From positions 186,001 to 250,000 of the forward strand of contig CAVTFN010000004.1 of NCBI GenBank assembly GCA_963734065.1: 64,000 nt of DNA, read 5' to 3'. This document shows, piece by piece, positions 18,893 through 26,279 of this stretch (positions are counted from its first letter, which is position 1; the number at the start of each line of letters is the position of its first letter). The position numbers were made by a program, and so were the translations under genes. Below the pieces are notes generated by a model, which saw only the letters and a list, made by a program, of their open reading frames with translations, had not been told where the DNA came from and did no database searches. Source of the stretch: DATBLE01 sp963734065 (GTDB lineage: Bacteria > Actinomycetota > Thermoleophilia > Gaiellales > Gaiellaceae).

Positions 18893-20719
18893 TCAGCCTC
18901 TGAGGGCCCGGAGGGCGTTGAGGATGACCGCGACGTCGATCGCCTCCTGGAGCAACGCCCGAAGATGGGCACGATCAGGCCGGCGGCGGCAAATCCCATC
19001 GCGGCGAGGCTGAGCCCCATCCCTGCCAGCACGCTCTGCCTGGCGATCGACAGCGACCGTCGGCCGATCCGGACTGCGTCGGCGACGCGATCGACGCGGT
19101 CGACGACGATCACCGCGTCCGCGGCGTCGGACGACACGGTGGCGCCGATCGTCCCCATTGCGATGCCGACGTCTGCGAGCGCCAGCGCGGGCGCGTCGTT
19201 GACGCCGTCGCCGACCATGATCACCGGAGGGAAGCCGGGCTGCGCCTGCATGCTCCGGACGATCTCGACCTTCTCTTCGGGGCCGAGTTCGGAGAAGACG
19301 CGGTCGATGCCGAGCGAGCGTCCGACCTCGGCACCGATCGCGGCCCGATCGCCCGTCACCATCGCCACCTGCTCGATCCCGGCGGAGCGGAGATCGCAGA
19401 CCAGTCGGGACGCGTCGCCCCGGACGAGGTCGGCCATCTCGATCGCACCCGCCGCGCGCCCGTCCACCGCGACGGCGATCGTGGCCCGTCCAGACTCGCC
19501 GTCCCGGTCCTGCCGAGGAGGCTCCGGCTGGTGCCCGCTGGAGTGGAGCCCATGCGGCGCTTCCGGCGGCGACCCTCCTGCCGTCGACCACGCCCGCGAT
19601 CCCCCGACCGGGCTCCTCGGTCACGTGCTCGGGGAACGAAAGCGACAACCCCTGTGCAGTCGCGTGATGGACCAGGGCCTCGGCCAGCGGGTGGGCGGAC
19701 AGCTGGTCGAGCGACGCGGCCAGCCGCACGAGCTCCTGACTTCCCGTCCCGTCGAAGACGACGACGTGGGCGACCTCGGGAGTCCCGAGCGTGAGCGTGC
19801 CCGTCTTGTCGAAGAGCACCGTGCGGGCCTTGCCGAGCCGCTCGATGACACCACCGCCCTTGACGATCACGCCTGCCTTCGCGGCGCGTGAGATCCCGGA
19901 CACCAACGCCACCGGTGCGGCGAGGATCAGTGGGCACGGCGTCGCGACGACGAACACCGCGAGGGCGCGCACCGGATCGCCGGAGATGGCCCAGGCGAAG
20001 CCGGCAACGGCAATTGTGAGGGGAAGGCAGAAGATCGCGTAGCGGTCGGCGAGGCGGACAAAGGGCGCCTTGCTCGACTCGGCGTCCTGCACGAGCCGGA
20101 TCACGGCGGCGTAGGCGCTTTCGGCGGCCGGGCGGATCGCCCGTAGCTCGAAGACGTCTCCGACGTTGCTCGTCCCGCTGCGGACGTGGTCGCCGGGCGC
20201 ACGCAGAACGGGCAGCGGCTCTCCCGTCATGGACGATTCGTCCACGAGCGCCCGGCTGCTGCAGACGACTCCGTCGACCGGCACGATCTCGCCCGCGCGG
20301 ACGACGAGCGAGTCCCCGACCGCGACCTCGTCCACGGCCACCTCCTCCAACGTGCTCCGTGGCCCGAGCCGATGGGCGATCCGCGGAGCGCGGGCAACGA
20401 GCGTCCCGAGCGCACGGCGGGCGCGGCCCGCGGCCGCCTCCTCGAGCGCATTGCCCCCCGCGAGCATCAGCGCGACGACCGCCGCTGCTCCCCATTCGTG
20501 CAGCGCGAGTGCGCCGGCGATCGCGATCAGCGCGATCGCGTCGACGCCGACATCGCGCCTGGCGAGCGACCGCGCGACGTTCCACGTCAGCGGCACGAGC
20601 ACGATCCCCGTGCCGAGCGCGAGGACGAGATCACCGGCCGCAGGCCTGCCGGCAAGGTGCAGGACCCCTCCGGCGGCGATCGCGACGAGACATCCCGCAG
20701 CGAGCAGGCGCCGCGCCAT
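18893..20719 (-). pseudogene. P1B-type heavy-metal ATPase, broken by two compensating single-base indels
   Basis: About 608 residues starting MARRLLAAG at 20719. All P-type hallmarks occur: TGE in SSMTGEPLPV, TPCPL with Cys262 in the transmembrane metal site, phosphorylated Asp304 in DKTGTLT, HPLAEAL, and in another frame TGDRAA and GDGVNDAPAL. TPCPL rather than CPC is the mark of the little-studied P1B-5 group (Ni/Fe/Co-linked); no N-terminal metal-binding domain is present. The normal frame is left at a GGG run (minus strand; 19549-19551), consistent with one extra G, and regained at another GGG (18958-18960), consistent with one lost G. The 197 codons between are conserved only in the shifted frame. 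Either two assembly errors or a recent pseudogene. It follows the acyl-CoA synthetase gene by five bases. Confidence 0.82.
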
Positions 20720-20724
20720 GGGCG

Positions 20725-23394
20725 CTACCAGGTCTTCGCGAGAGGAGTTCGCTCGGCCGGCCGGAGCCGGACGCGGGCGTCGACGGCGACACAGCCGTTC
20801 GGAAGCCCGAGCACCGGGTTGAGGTCGAGCTCGGCGACCTCGGGGACGTCGTCGGCAAGCCTCGCCAGCCGGAGCACGAGATCGACGAGCGCCGCTGCGT
20901 CGGCGGGAGGCTTCCCCCGGAAGCCGGCCACGAGGCTGCCGGCCTTGCCGGTCAGCACGAGGTCCTCGGCGTCGGCGAGCGTCAAGGGCGCGATCCGGAA
21001 CTGGGCCTCGCCGATCAGCTCGGCGAAGACGCCGCCGGGGCCGAACGCGACCAGCGGTCCAAAAGTCGGATCCTGCACGACGCCCGCGAGCAGCTCGGCA
21101 CCGCCGCCGATCATCGGCTGGATCACCACTGGAAAGCCGATCCGCCCGACCGCGGCCCGGACGTCCTCCTCGGTCGCGAGGTCGAGTGCGATGCCCCCGG
21201 TCTCCGTCTTGTGCGCGCCCGGCACGGCACTCTTCACGACGACCGGCAGGCCGAGCTCCAGTGCGGCCTCGACCGCTTCCTCGGCCGATCGCGCGATCCG
21301 CTCCTCCACGAGCGGGATGCCGTAGGCCCCGAGTAGCTCGCGCACCTGAGGTGCGTCGAGCCACACGTCGGTGGAGGCGGCCAGGACGGAACCGACGAGC
21401 GCTTCCGCAGCCGGACGGTCGATGCCGGCGAGGTCGGGGACCGATCCCGCCGGGCGGCGCAGCCATTCCGCCCGGTGGACGGCATGGGCCAGGGCGCGGG
21501 CAGCGGACTCCGGGTACTCGAACGCAGCGACACCGGAGCCCGGACGGAGCAGGCATGCAGGGACCCCGTCGGCGGCCACGAACGCAGCCAGCACCGGCTT
21601 GTCGGTGTGCGGTGTGCTCCCCACGCCCCGGACCACCGCCTCGGCGACCTCCTCGGCACCCGCGACGACCGGTGGGACGAAGAGCACGATCACGGCGTCT
21701 ATGCCGGGGTCGGCCAGGACGTACGGCAGGACTGTCTCGTAGGTCGAGCCCACGGCCGAGCCCAGCATGTCGACGGGATTGGCGATGCTCGCCTCCCGCG
21801 GCAGCACGTTGGCCAGCCGGGTGCACGTCTCCTCCGAGAGCGGCGGCAGCTCCAGGCCGGCCGCCGCGCAGGCGTCGGCGCAGAGGATGCCCAGACCCCC
21901 GGCGTTCGTGAGCAGCGCCACCCGCCGACCCTGTGGAAGCGGCTGCGACGAGAGCAGCACGGCGGCGTCCGACAGCTCCTCCAGAGAGTCGGCCTGGATC
22001 ACGCCGGCCTGCTCGAAGAGGGCCTCGACCGCCGCCGTCGATCCCGCGAGCGCGGCAGTGTGCGAGCCCGCAGCCCGTTGCCCCGCCGTCGTGCGCCCGC
22101 CTTTCATGGCCAGGATGGGCTTCTTCCGGGCCACCCGCTGCGCAAGCCGGGCGAACTTCCGAGGATTGCCGAACGATTCCAGGTACAGCAGGATCAGGTC
22201 GGTCGCCGGGTCGTCCTCCCAGTACTCGAGCAGGTCGTTCGAGGAGACGTCGGCCTTGTTGCCAACAGAGACGAAGCCGGACAACCCGAGCCCTCGTGAG
22301 GCCCCCCGCTCGAGGACCGCCAGCCCGAGTGCGCCGCTCTGCGACGAGAAGCCGATGTTCCCGCCGGGGAAGTTGTGGGGTGCAAAGGTCGCATTCAGTC
22401 CCGGGCCGGCGACGAAGATCCCGAGGCAGTTCGGGCCGATCAGCCGCGCGCCGTGGGCGCGCACCCTGGCGAGCAGCTGCTCCTGCCTGCGCATGCCCTC
22501 GACCCCCGTCTCTGCGAAGCCGGCGGAGATCACGCACAGGGCGCGAGTGCCCTTCCGCATTGCCGCCTCCGCCTCGTCGAGCACCGACGCTCCCGGAACG
22601 CAGAAGACCGCCAGGTCGACAGGGTCGGGAATGTCCGCCACCGAGGCGTAGGCCCGCACGCCGGCGACCGACGGAGCCTTCGGGTTGACCGGATGGACGA
22701 TCCCGTCGAAGTCCGAGTCGAGGATGTTGCGGAAGAGCTCGCCGCCGATCGAGCCGCGCCGCGTCGACGCGCCGACCACGGCGACCGTCTTCGGCGCGAA
22801 GAACGGCGCCAGCGAAGTTGTGACTGCGAGGTGGTCGCGCTCGTCGACCGCCGCGCGGTACTGGTCGGTGGGCGCGATCTCGAGCCGCACCTCGGTCGTG
22901 CCACCCTCGAGTCTCCGTGAGACGGCGAACCCGGCGTCTGCGAAGACGCCGAGCATCGGCGCGTTGTCGGGCATGACCTCGGCGACGAACGTCGAGATCC
23001 CCTGGGCCGCGGCGGTGGCTGCGAGTTGCTCGAGAAGGCGAGTGCCCACCCCCTGCCCCTGTAGAGCGTCTGCAACCGCGAACGCGACTTCCGCACGCGC
23101 CGGATCGCGCAGGCGCACGTAGTTGGCGAGCGCGACGACCTGCTCGCCCCGGCCGTCGTCCGACATCGTGGCGATCAGCCCACCGCGGTCGCGCCAGTCC
23201 GGGTCCAGGAACGGCTCGACCGTCTCGGGCCGGAGTGCCGGAATGCCGTGGAAGCGGCGATAGACGCTCCGCTCCGACAGCCCGCGCAGGAAGGCGAGGA
23301 CGGCCTCGGCGTCGCACGCGACCGGCGGGCGCAGCCGCAGGGTTCCGCCGGTGCGGAGGATGACGTCGCGAACCTCGGAGGCGGCGTCTGCCAT
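20725..23394 (-). CDS. N-terminal GNAT acetyltransferase fused to ADP-forming acyl-CoA synthetase (PatA-like)
   Basis: 889 residues from ATG 23394; in-frame starts at 23430 and 23508 are possible but lie outside conserved sequence. Residues 1-175 are a GNAT domain with acetyl-CoA loop QGQGVGTRLLEQL. Then come a CoA-binding domain (TVAVVGASTRRGSIGGE), two succinyl-CoA-ligase flavodoxin-like domains (IGFSSQSGALG, with SHTAALAGS carrying the His phosphorylated in NDP-forming synthetases) and a C-terminal ATP-grasp (GIPLVEERIA, VKSAVPGAHKTETGGI, ELDLNPVL). Proteins of this build in Streptomyces acetylate lysines on acyl-CoA synthetases. Here the catalytic His is kept, so ATP formation from acetyl-CoA, ADP and phosphate may also be possible. 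Same operon as the P1B ATPase. Confidence 0.9.
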   Translation of the reverse strand: MADAASEVRDVILRTGGTLRLRPPVACDAEAVLAFLRGLSERSVYRRFHGIPALRPETVEPFLDPDWRDRGGLIATMSDDGRGEQVVALANYVRLRDPARAEVAFAVADALQGQGVGTRLLEQLAATAAAQGISTFVAEVMPDNAPMLGVFADAGFAVSRRLEGGTTEVRLEIAPTDQYRAAVDERDHLAVTTSLAPFFAPKTVAVVGASTRRGSIGGELFRNILDSDFDGIVHPVNPKAPSVAGVRAYASVADIPDPVDLAVFCVPGASVLDEAEAAMRKGTRALCVISAGFAETGVEGMRRQEQLLARVRAHGARLIGPNCLGIFVAGPGLNATFAPHNFPGGNIGFSSQSGALGLAVLERGASRGLGLSGFVSVGNKADVSSNDLLEYWEDDPATDLILLYLESFGNPRKFARLAQRVARKKPILAMKGGRTTAGQRAAGSHTAALAGSTAAVEALFEQAGVIQADSLEELSDAAVLLSSQPLPQGRRVALLTNAGGLGILCADACAAAGLELPPLSEETCTRLANVLPREASIANPVDMLGSAVGSTYETVLPYVLADPGIDAVIVLFVPPVVAGAEEVAEAVVRGVGSTPHTDKPVLAAFVAADGVPACLLRPGSGVAAFEYPESAARALAHAVHRAEWLRRPAGSVPDLAGIDRPAAEALVGSVLAASTDVWLDAPQVRELLGAYGIPLVEERIARSAEEAVEAALELGLPVVVKSAVPGAHKTETGGIALDLATEEDVRAAVGRIGFPVVIQPMIGGGAELLAGVVQDPTFGPLVAFGPGGVFAELIGEAQFRIAPLTLADAEDLVLTGKAGSLVAGFRGKPPADAAALVDLVLRLARLADDVPEVAELDLNPVLGLPNGCVAVDARVRLRPAERTPLAKTW

Positions 23395-23543
23395 GAGGTC
23401 AGTGTGGCCGTTCGCCACCGGGACGGCCATCCGTCCGGCCGCGGAACGGTCTGCGGCAAATCCCTGATCGACTCTCGGCCGTCGCCACGATGGCCCGCAG
23501 ACCGCCACGGACGAGAATCGACCTCACCGAAAGGAGTATTGCG

Positions 23544-23987
23544 ATGAAACGGATCGTGATCGCGACCGACGGGTCCGACGGCGCCTGGGCTGCCGTCGAA
23601 GAGGGCGTCCAGCTTGCCGCTGAGGTCGGCGCCGAGGTGACGTTCGTGACCGCCCGACCCCGCATCAGCAACCTGCTGAGCGGTGCCCTCTCCCAACAGC
23701 ATCTGACCGAGGGGCTCTCCCGAGCCCGCGCCGCCCTCGACCCCGCCGAGGCCGAGGCCAGGCGCGTCGGCGTCGAGTGCGAATCGGACATCCTCGAAGG
23801 AGACCCGGTCGACTGCATCGCCCAGGCGGCGCGCGGCTGGAAGGCCGATCTCGTCGTCGTCGGCTCGCGCGGACACGGCACCGTCGCCAGCGCGGTGATC
23901 GGGAGCGTCTCGCGTGCGTTGCTCACCCGCTCGCCGGTGCCGGTGATGGTGGTCAGGACGAGCGTCCGGGCCGGAGCAGTCGTGTGA
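23544..23987 (+). CDS. Universal stress protein (UspA family)
   Basis: 147 residues; ATG at 23544 with AAAGGAG at 23530-23536. One Usp domain: VIATDGSDGAWAAVEEGVQLA at the start and the ATP-binding glycine motif GSRGHGTVASAVIGSVSRAL near the end (G-2x-G-9x-G-S pattern), so it probably binds ATP. Divergent from the acyl-CoA synthetase gene and overlapping the tryptophanase start by GTGA. Usp proteins with this motif mark dormancy and hypoxia regulons in mycobacteria, which fits the neighbourhood, but no direct regulatory site is seen. Confidence 0.93.
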   Translation: MKRIVIATDGSDGAWAAVEEGVQLAAEVGAEVTFVTARPRISNLLSGALSQQHLTEGLSRARAALDPAEAEARRVGVECESDILEGDPVDCIAQAARGWKADLVVVGSRGHGTVASAVIGSVSRALLTRSPVPVMVVRTSVRAGAVV

Positions 23988-25405
23988 CACCGCGAACATC
24001 GTCGGGCCGACCCGTTCCGCCCTGGAAGGTCAAGGTCGTCGAGCCGATCGAGTTTCCGTCGCCCGAACGGCGCCGGGCAGCACTGGCGGAGGCAGGACAC
24101 AACACCTTCCTGCTCCGCGCCGAGGACGTCTTCGTCGATCTGCTCACCGACAGCGGCACCTCCGCCCTATCGCAGGAGCAGCGCGCGGCGATGGAGCTCG
24201 GCGACGAGGCGTACGCAGGCTCCCGGAGCTTCTTCCGTCTCGAGGCGGCGGTGCGGGACGCGTACGGCTACCGGCACCTGATCCCGGCGCACCAGGGGCG
24301 CGGGGCCGAGCATCTGCTCTCGCGCGTGCTCGTCTCCCCGGGTCAGCTCGTCCCCTCGAACCTGTACTTCACGACCTCCCGTGTCCATGCCGAGCTCGCG
24401 GGCGCGGTCTGGACGGACGTCTCGATTCCCGAGGCGTCCGACCCGGAATCCGAGCATCCGTTCAAGGGCAACATCGACCTGGTCGCACTCGAACGCGTGC
24501 TCGCGTCGGCCGGCCCGGAGGGGGTCGCCTTCGTCCGCCAGGAGGCCTGCCTGAACATGGCCGGCGGCCAGCCGTTCTCGATCGCGAACCTCCGCGGCGT
24601 CCGCGAGCTGACCGCGGGCCACGGGGTGCCGCTCATCCTCGACGCGACGCGCCTCTCCGAGAACGCGCTCTTCGTCAAGCGGCGCGAGCCCGGCTACGAG
24701 GACCGAACGATCGCGTCGATCGTCCGCGAGATGGCGAGCCTGTCGGACGGCGCCGTCTTCTCGTCCAAGAAGGATCATTTCGTCCCGATCGGAGGGCTGC
24801 TCGCGCTGAACGACGACAGCCTTGCCGACCGTGCGCGAGAGCTGGTCGTAGTCTACGAGGGGTTCCCGCACTACGGCGGCATGGCCGGACACGACATGGA
24901 GGCCCTCGCCCAGGGGATCCGAGAGTCGGTCGACGAACGGATCGTCGATCACTACGTCGGCCAGTCCGCGTTCCTCGGCGGCCTCCTCCTCAACGCAGGG
25001 GTGCCCGTCGTCGTCCCGCTGGGCGCACACGCCGTTTTCCTCGACGCCAAGCGGTTCCTGCCCCACCTCCGACAGGAGCAGTTCCCGGCGCAGGCACTCG
25101 CCGGCGCGGTCTACCTCGAGGGGGCCGTGCGAACCATGGAGCGCGGGATCGTCTCCGGCCAGCACGGGACCGAGCCCTATGACGGCCTCGAGCTCGTGCG
25201 GCTGACCATCCCGCGCCGCGTCTACACGGGAGAGCACCTCGAGTACGTCGCCGACGTGGTGAAGGACGTCTACGACCGGCGGGAGACCGTCGCGGGGCTG
25301 CGGATGACCTACGAGCCCGAGACCCTTCGCTTCTTCCAGGCACGGTTCGAACCGGTCGCAGTCCGGCAGTCCCGATCCGTACCCAGCACAGCCGCCGTTC
25401 CGTAG
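23984..25405 (+). CDS. tnaA: Tryptophanase / tyrosine phenol-lyase family (beta-eliminating lyase)
   Basis: 473 residues, the length of tryptophanase. GTG start overlaps the Usp stop. PLP-dependent, with the Schiff-base Lys263 as the second Lys of SSKKDHFVPIGG, preceded by VPLILDATRLSENALF and followed by YEGFPHYGGMAGHDMEALAQG, which track E. coli TnaA. N-terminal IPAHQGRGAEHLL is also shared. The reaction would be tryptophan to indole, pyruvate and ammonia; tyrosine phenol-lyase is close enough that substrate cannot be fixed from sequence. Coupling to a universal stress protein is unusual. Pyruvate produced could feed the 2-oxoacid:ferredoxin oxidoreductases nearby. Confidence 0.88.
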   Translation: MTPRTSSGRPVPPWKVKVVEPIEFPSPERRRAALAEAGHNTFLLRAEDVFVDLLTDSGTSALSQEQRAAMELGDEAYAGSRSFFRLEAAVRDAYGYRHLIPAHQGRGAEHLLSRVLVSPGQLVPSNLYFTTSRVHAELAGAVWTDVSIPEASDPESEHPFKGNIDLVALERVLASAGPEGVAFVRQEACLNMAGGQPFSIANLRGVRELTAGHGVPLILDATRLSENALFVKRREPGYEDRTIASIVREMASLSDGAVFSSKKDHFVPIGGLLALNDDSLADRARELVVVYEGFPHYGGMAGHDMEALAQGIRESVDERIVDHYVGQSAFLGGLLLNAGVPVVVPLGAHAVFLDAKRFLPHLRQEQFPAQALAGAVYLEGAVRTMERGIVSGQHGTEPYDGLELVRLTIPRRVYTGEHLEYVADVVKDVYDRRETVAGLRMTYEPETLRFFQARFEPVAVRQSRSVPSTAAVP

Positions 25406-25458
25406 TAGACCGCACGAACCCTGTGGCCGGGCGCGGATGCCGTTTCGACCGCGTGCCT

Positions 25459-25486
25459 CTTGAATCCGGGCAACCCGATTCTCAAG
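25459..25486 (+). promoter_or_regulatory. Imperfect hairpin overlapping a ribosome-binding site
   Basis: CTTGA (25459-25463) pairs with TCAAG (25482-25486), with ATC/GAT and GGG/CCC steps inside and small bulges. The 3' arm covers the first bases of AAGGAGG (25484-25490), the ribosome site of the next gene. Such pairing could limit translation; no ligand or temperature role can be read from it. Confidence 0.35.
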
Positions 25487-25498
25487 GAGGCACCGGAA

Positions 25499-26218
25499 AT
25501 GACGAAGAGGAAAGTGTTCGAGTTCGGTGGGTACGCAGCGGCCGTCATCCTGGTCGCCTTCGGCATCGCCACCCTGGTGATGGGCATGGACGGCCGGAGC
25601 ACTGTGAACTCGAGCCTCAAGCAGGAGCAGATCACCGGCACGCCGGACATGACTCCCTCGGCGATCGCAGGCGAAGTCACAGCCGCGAAGGCAGCTCAGC
25701 AGAAGCTCTTCGCGTCTCTGCAGAAGGCCGGCGTGAACATGACGCCGTCCACCATCGACACTCCGACCTGCTCGGTTGCGGACGAGCAGGTCAACAGCGG
25801 CAGCCGCGCACGCTGCTTCGCCCAGTACATGCGGATCCACACGTTCGGGGCCACCTCCGGCCTGACGTACTCCCAGATGGGGCGCTACGTCGCCCAGCCG
25901 AACACGCCCCTCAAGCTCACGGACGGGCTCGGGGCCACGAATGACCCGACGAAGGCCGTGACCGACCCCAAGACGAAGCAGCCGGTCGCCAGCGGCCGCC
26001 GCGACATCTGGGTCACCTACACCGCCCTGACCACCGCGCTGAACACGAGCTACATGGCCAGCCAGCTCTCACTGTTCGCGGTCGTCATCGGCATCGCACT
26101 CCTCCTGGCCGGCGTCGGCTTCGGGATCCTCGCCTTCGCCACCTTCCGGCTCCCGGCGCTCATCGCCAAGACGAAGACGGCCGAGACCCCGGTTCCCAAG
26201 GGCGTCCAGCCCGCCTAG
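25499..26218 (+). CDS. Hypothetical membrane protein with two transmembrane segments
   Basis: 239 residues, ATG at 25499 after AAGGAGG. One hydrophobic span near residues 8-28 (AAAVILVAFGIATLVMGM) and a second near 195-225 (LSLFAVVIGIALLLAGVGFGILAFATF) enclose an external domain of about 165 residues rich in Thr and Ser, with two Cys (PTCSVADEQ, ARCFAQY) that could form a disulfide. C-terminal tail is basic then Pro-rich, probably cytoplasmic. I do not recognise a named family, although similar proteins occur widely in actinobacterial genomes. Its gene has its own good terminator, so it is probably a single-gene unit. Confidence 0.8.
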   Translation: MTKRKVFEFGGYAAAVILVAFGIATLVMGMDGRSTVNSSLKQEQITGTPDMTPSAIAGEVTAAKAAQQKLFASLQKAGVNMTPSTIDTPTCSVADEQVNSGSRARCFAQYMRIHTFGATSGLTYSQMGRYVAQPNTPLKLTDGLGATNDPTKAVTDPKTKQPVASGRRDIWVTYTALTTALNTSYMASQLSLFAVVIGIALLLAGVGFGILAFATFRLPALIAKTKTAETPVPKGVQPA

Positions 26219-26238
26219 TTCCCCACATCCCCCTGACC

Positions 26239-26271
26239 ACGGAGGGCCGGCCACGCCGGCCCTCCGTTTTT
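26239..26271 (+). terminator. Rho-independent terminator
   Basis: 13-base arms ACGGAGGGCCGGC (26239-26251) and GCCGGCCCTCCGT (26255-26267), loop CAC, then TTTTTG. It ends the membrane-protein gene; the stem may also stop the convergent MMPL transcript, though that side lacks a T-run. Confidence 0.9.
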
Positions 26272-26279
26272 GTCTGCGC

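Noticed and set aside
18445..19467. A long frame that joins the shifted ATPase part to the small hypothetical protein, suggesting a 340-residue gene
   Set aside because: Its first half is the frameshifted P-type ATPase segment and its second half an independent small gene with its own start at 18804; the region between reads as non-coding Arg/Ser-rich sequence.
23395..23543. Short partial palindrome near CCGGGACGGCCATCCGTCC as a DosR-like box upstream of the Usp gene
   Set aside because: The arms do not match fully and no similar motif was found before the other candidate stress genes, so I could not support a shared operator.
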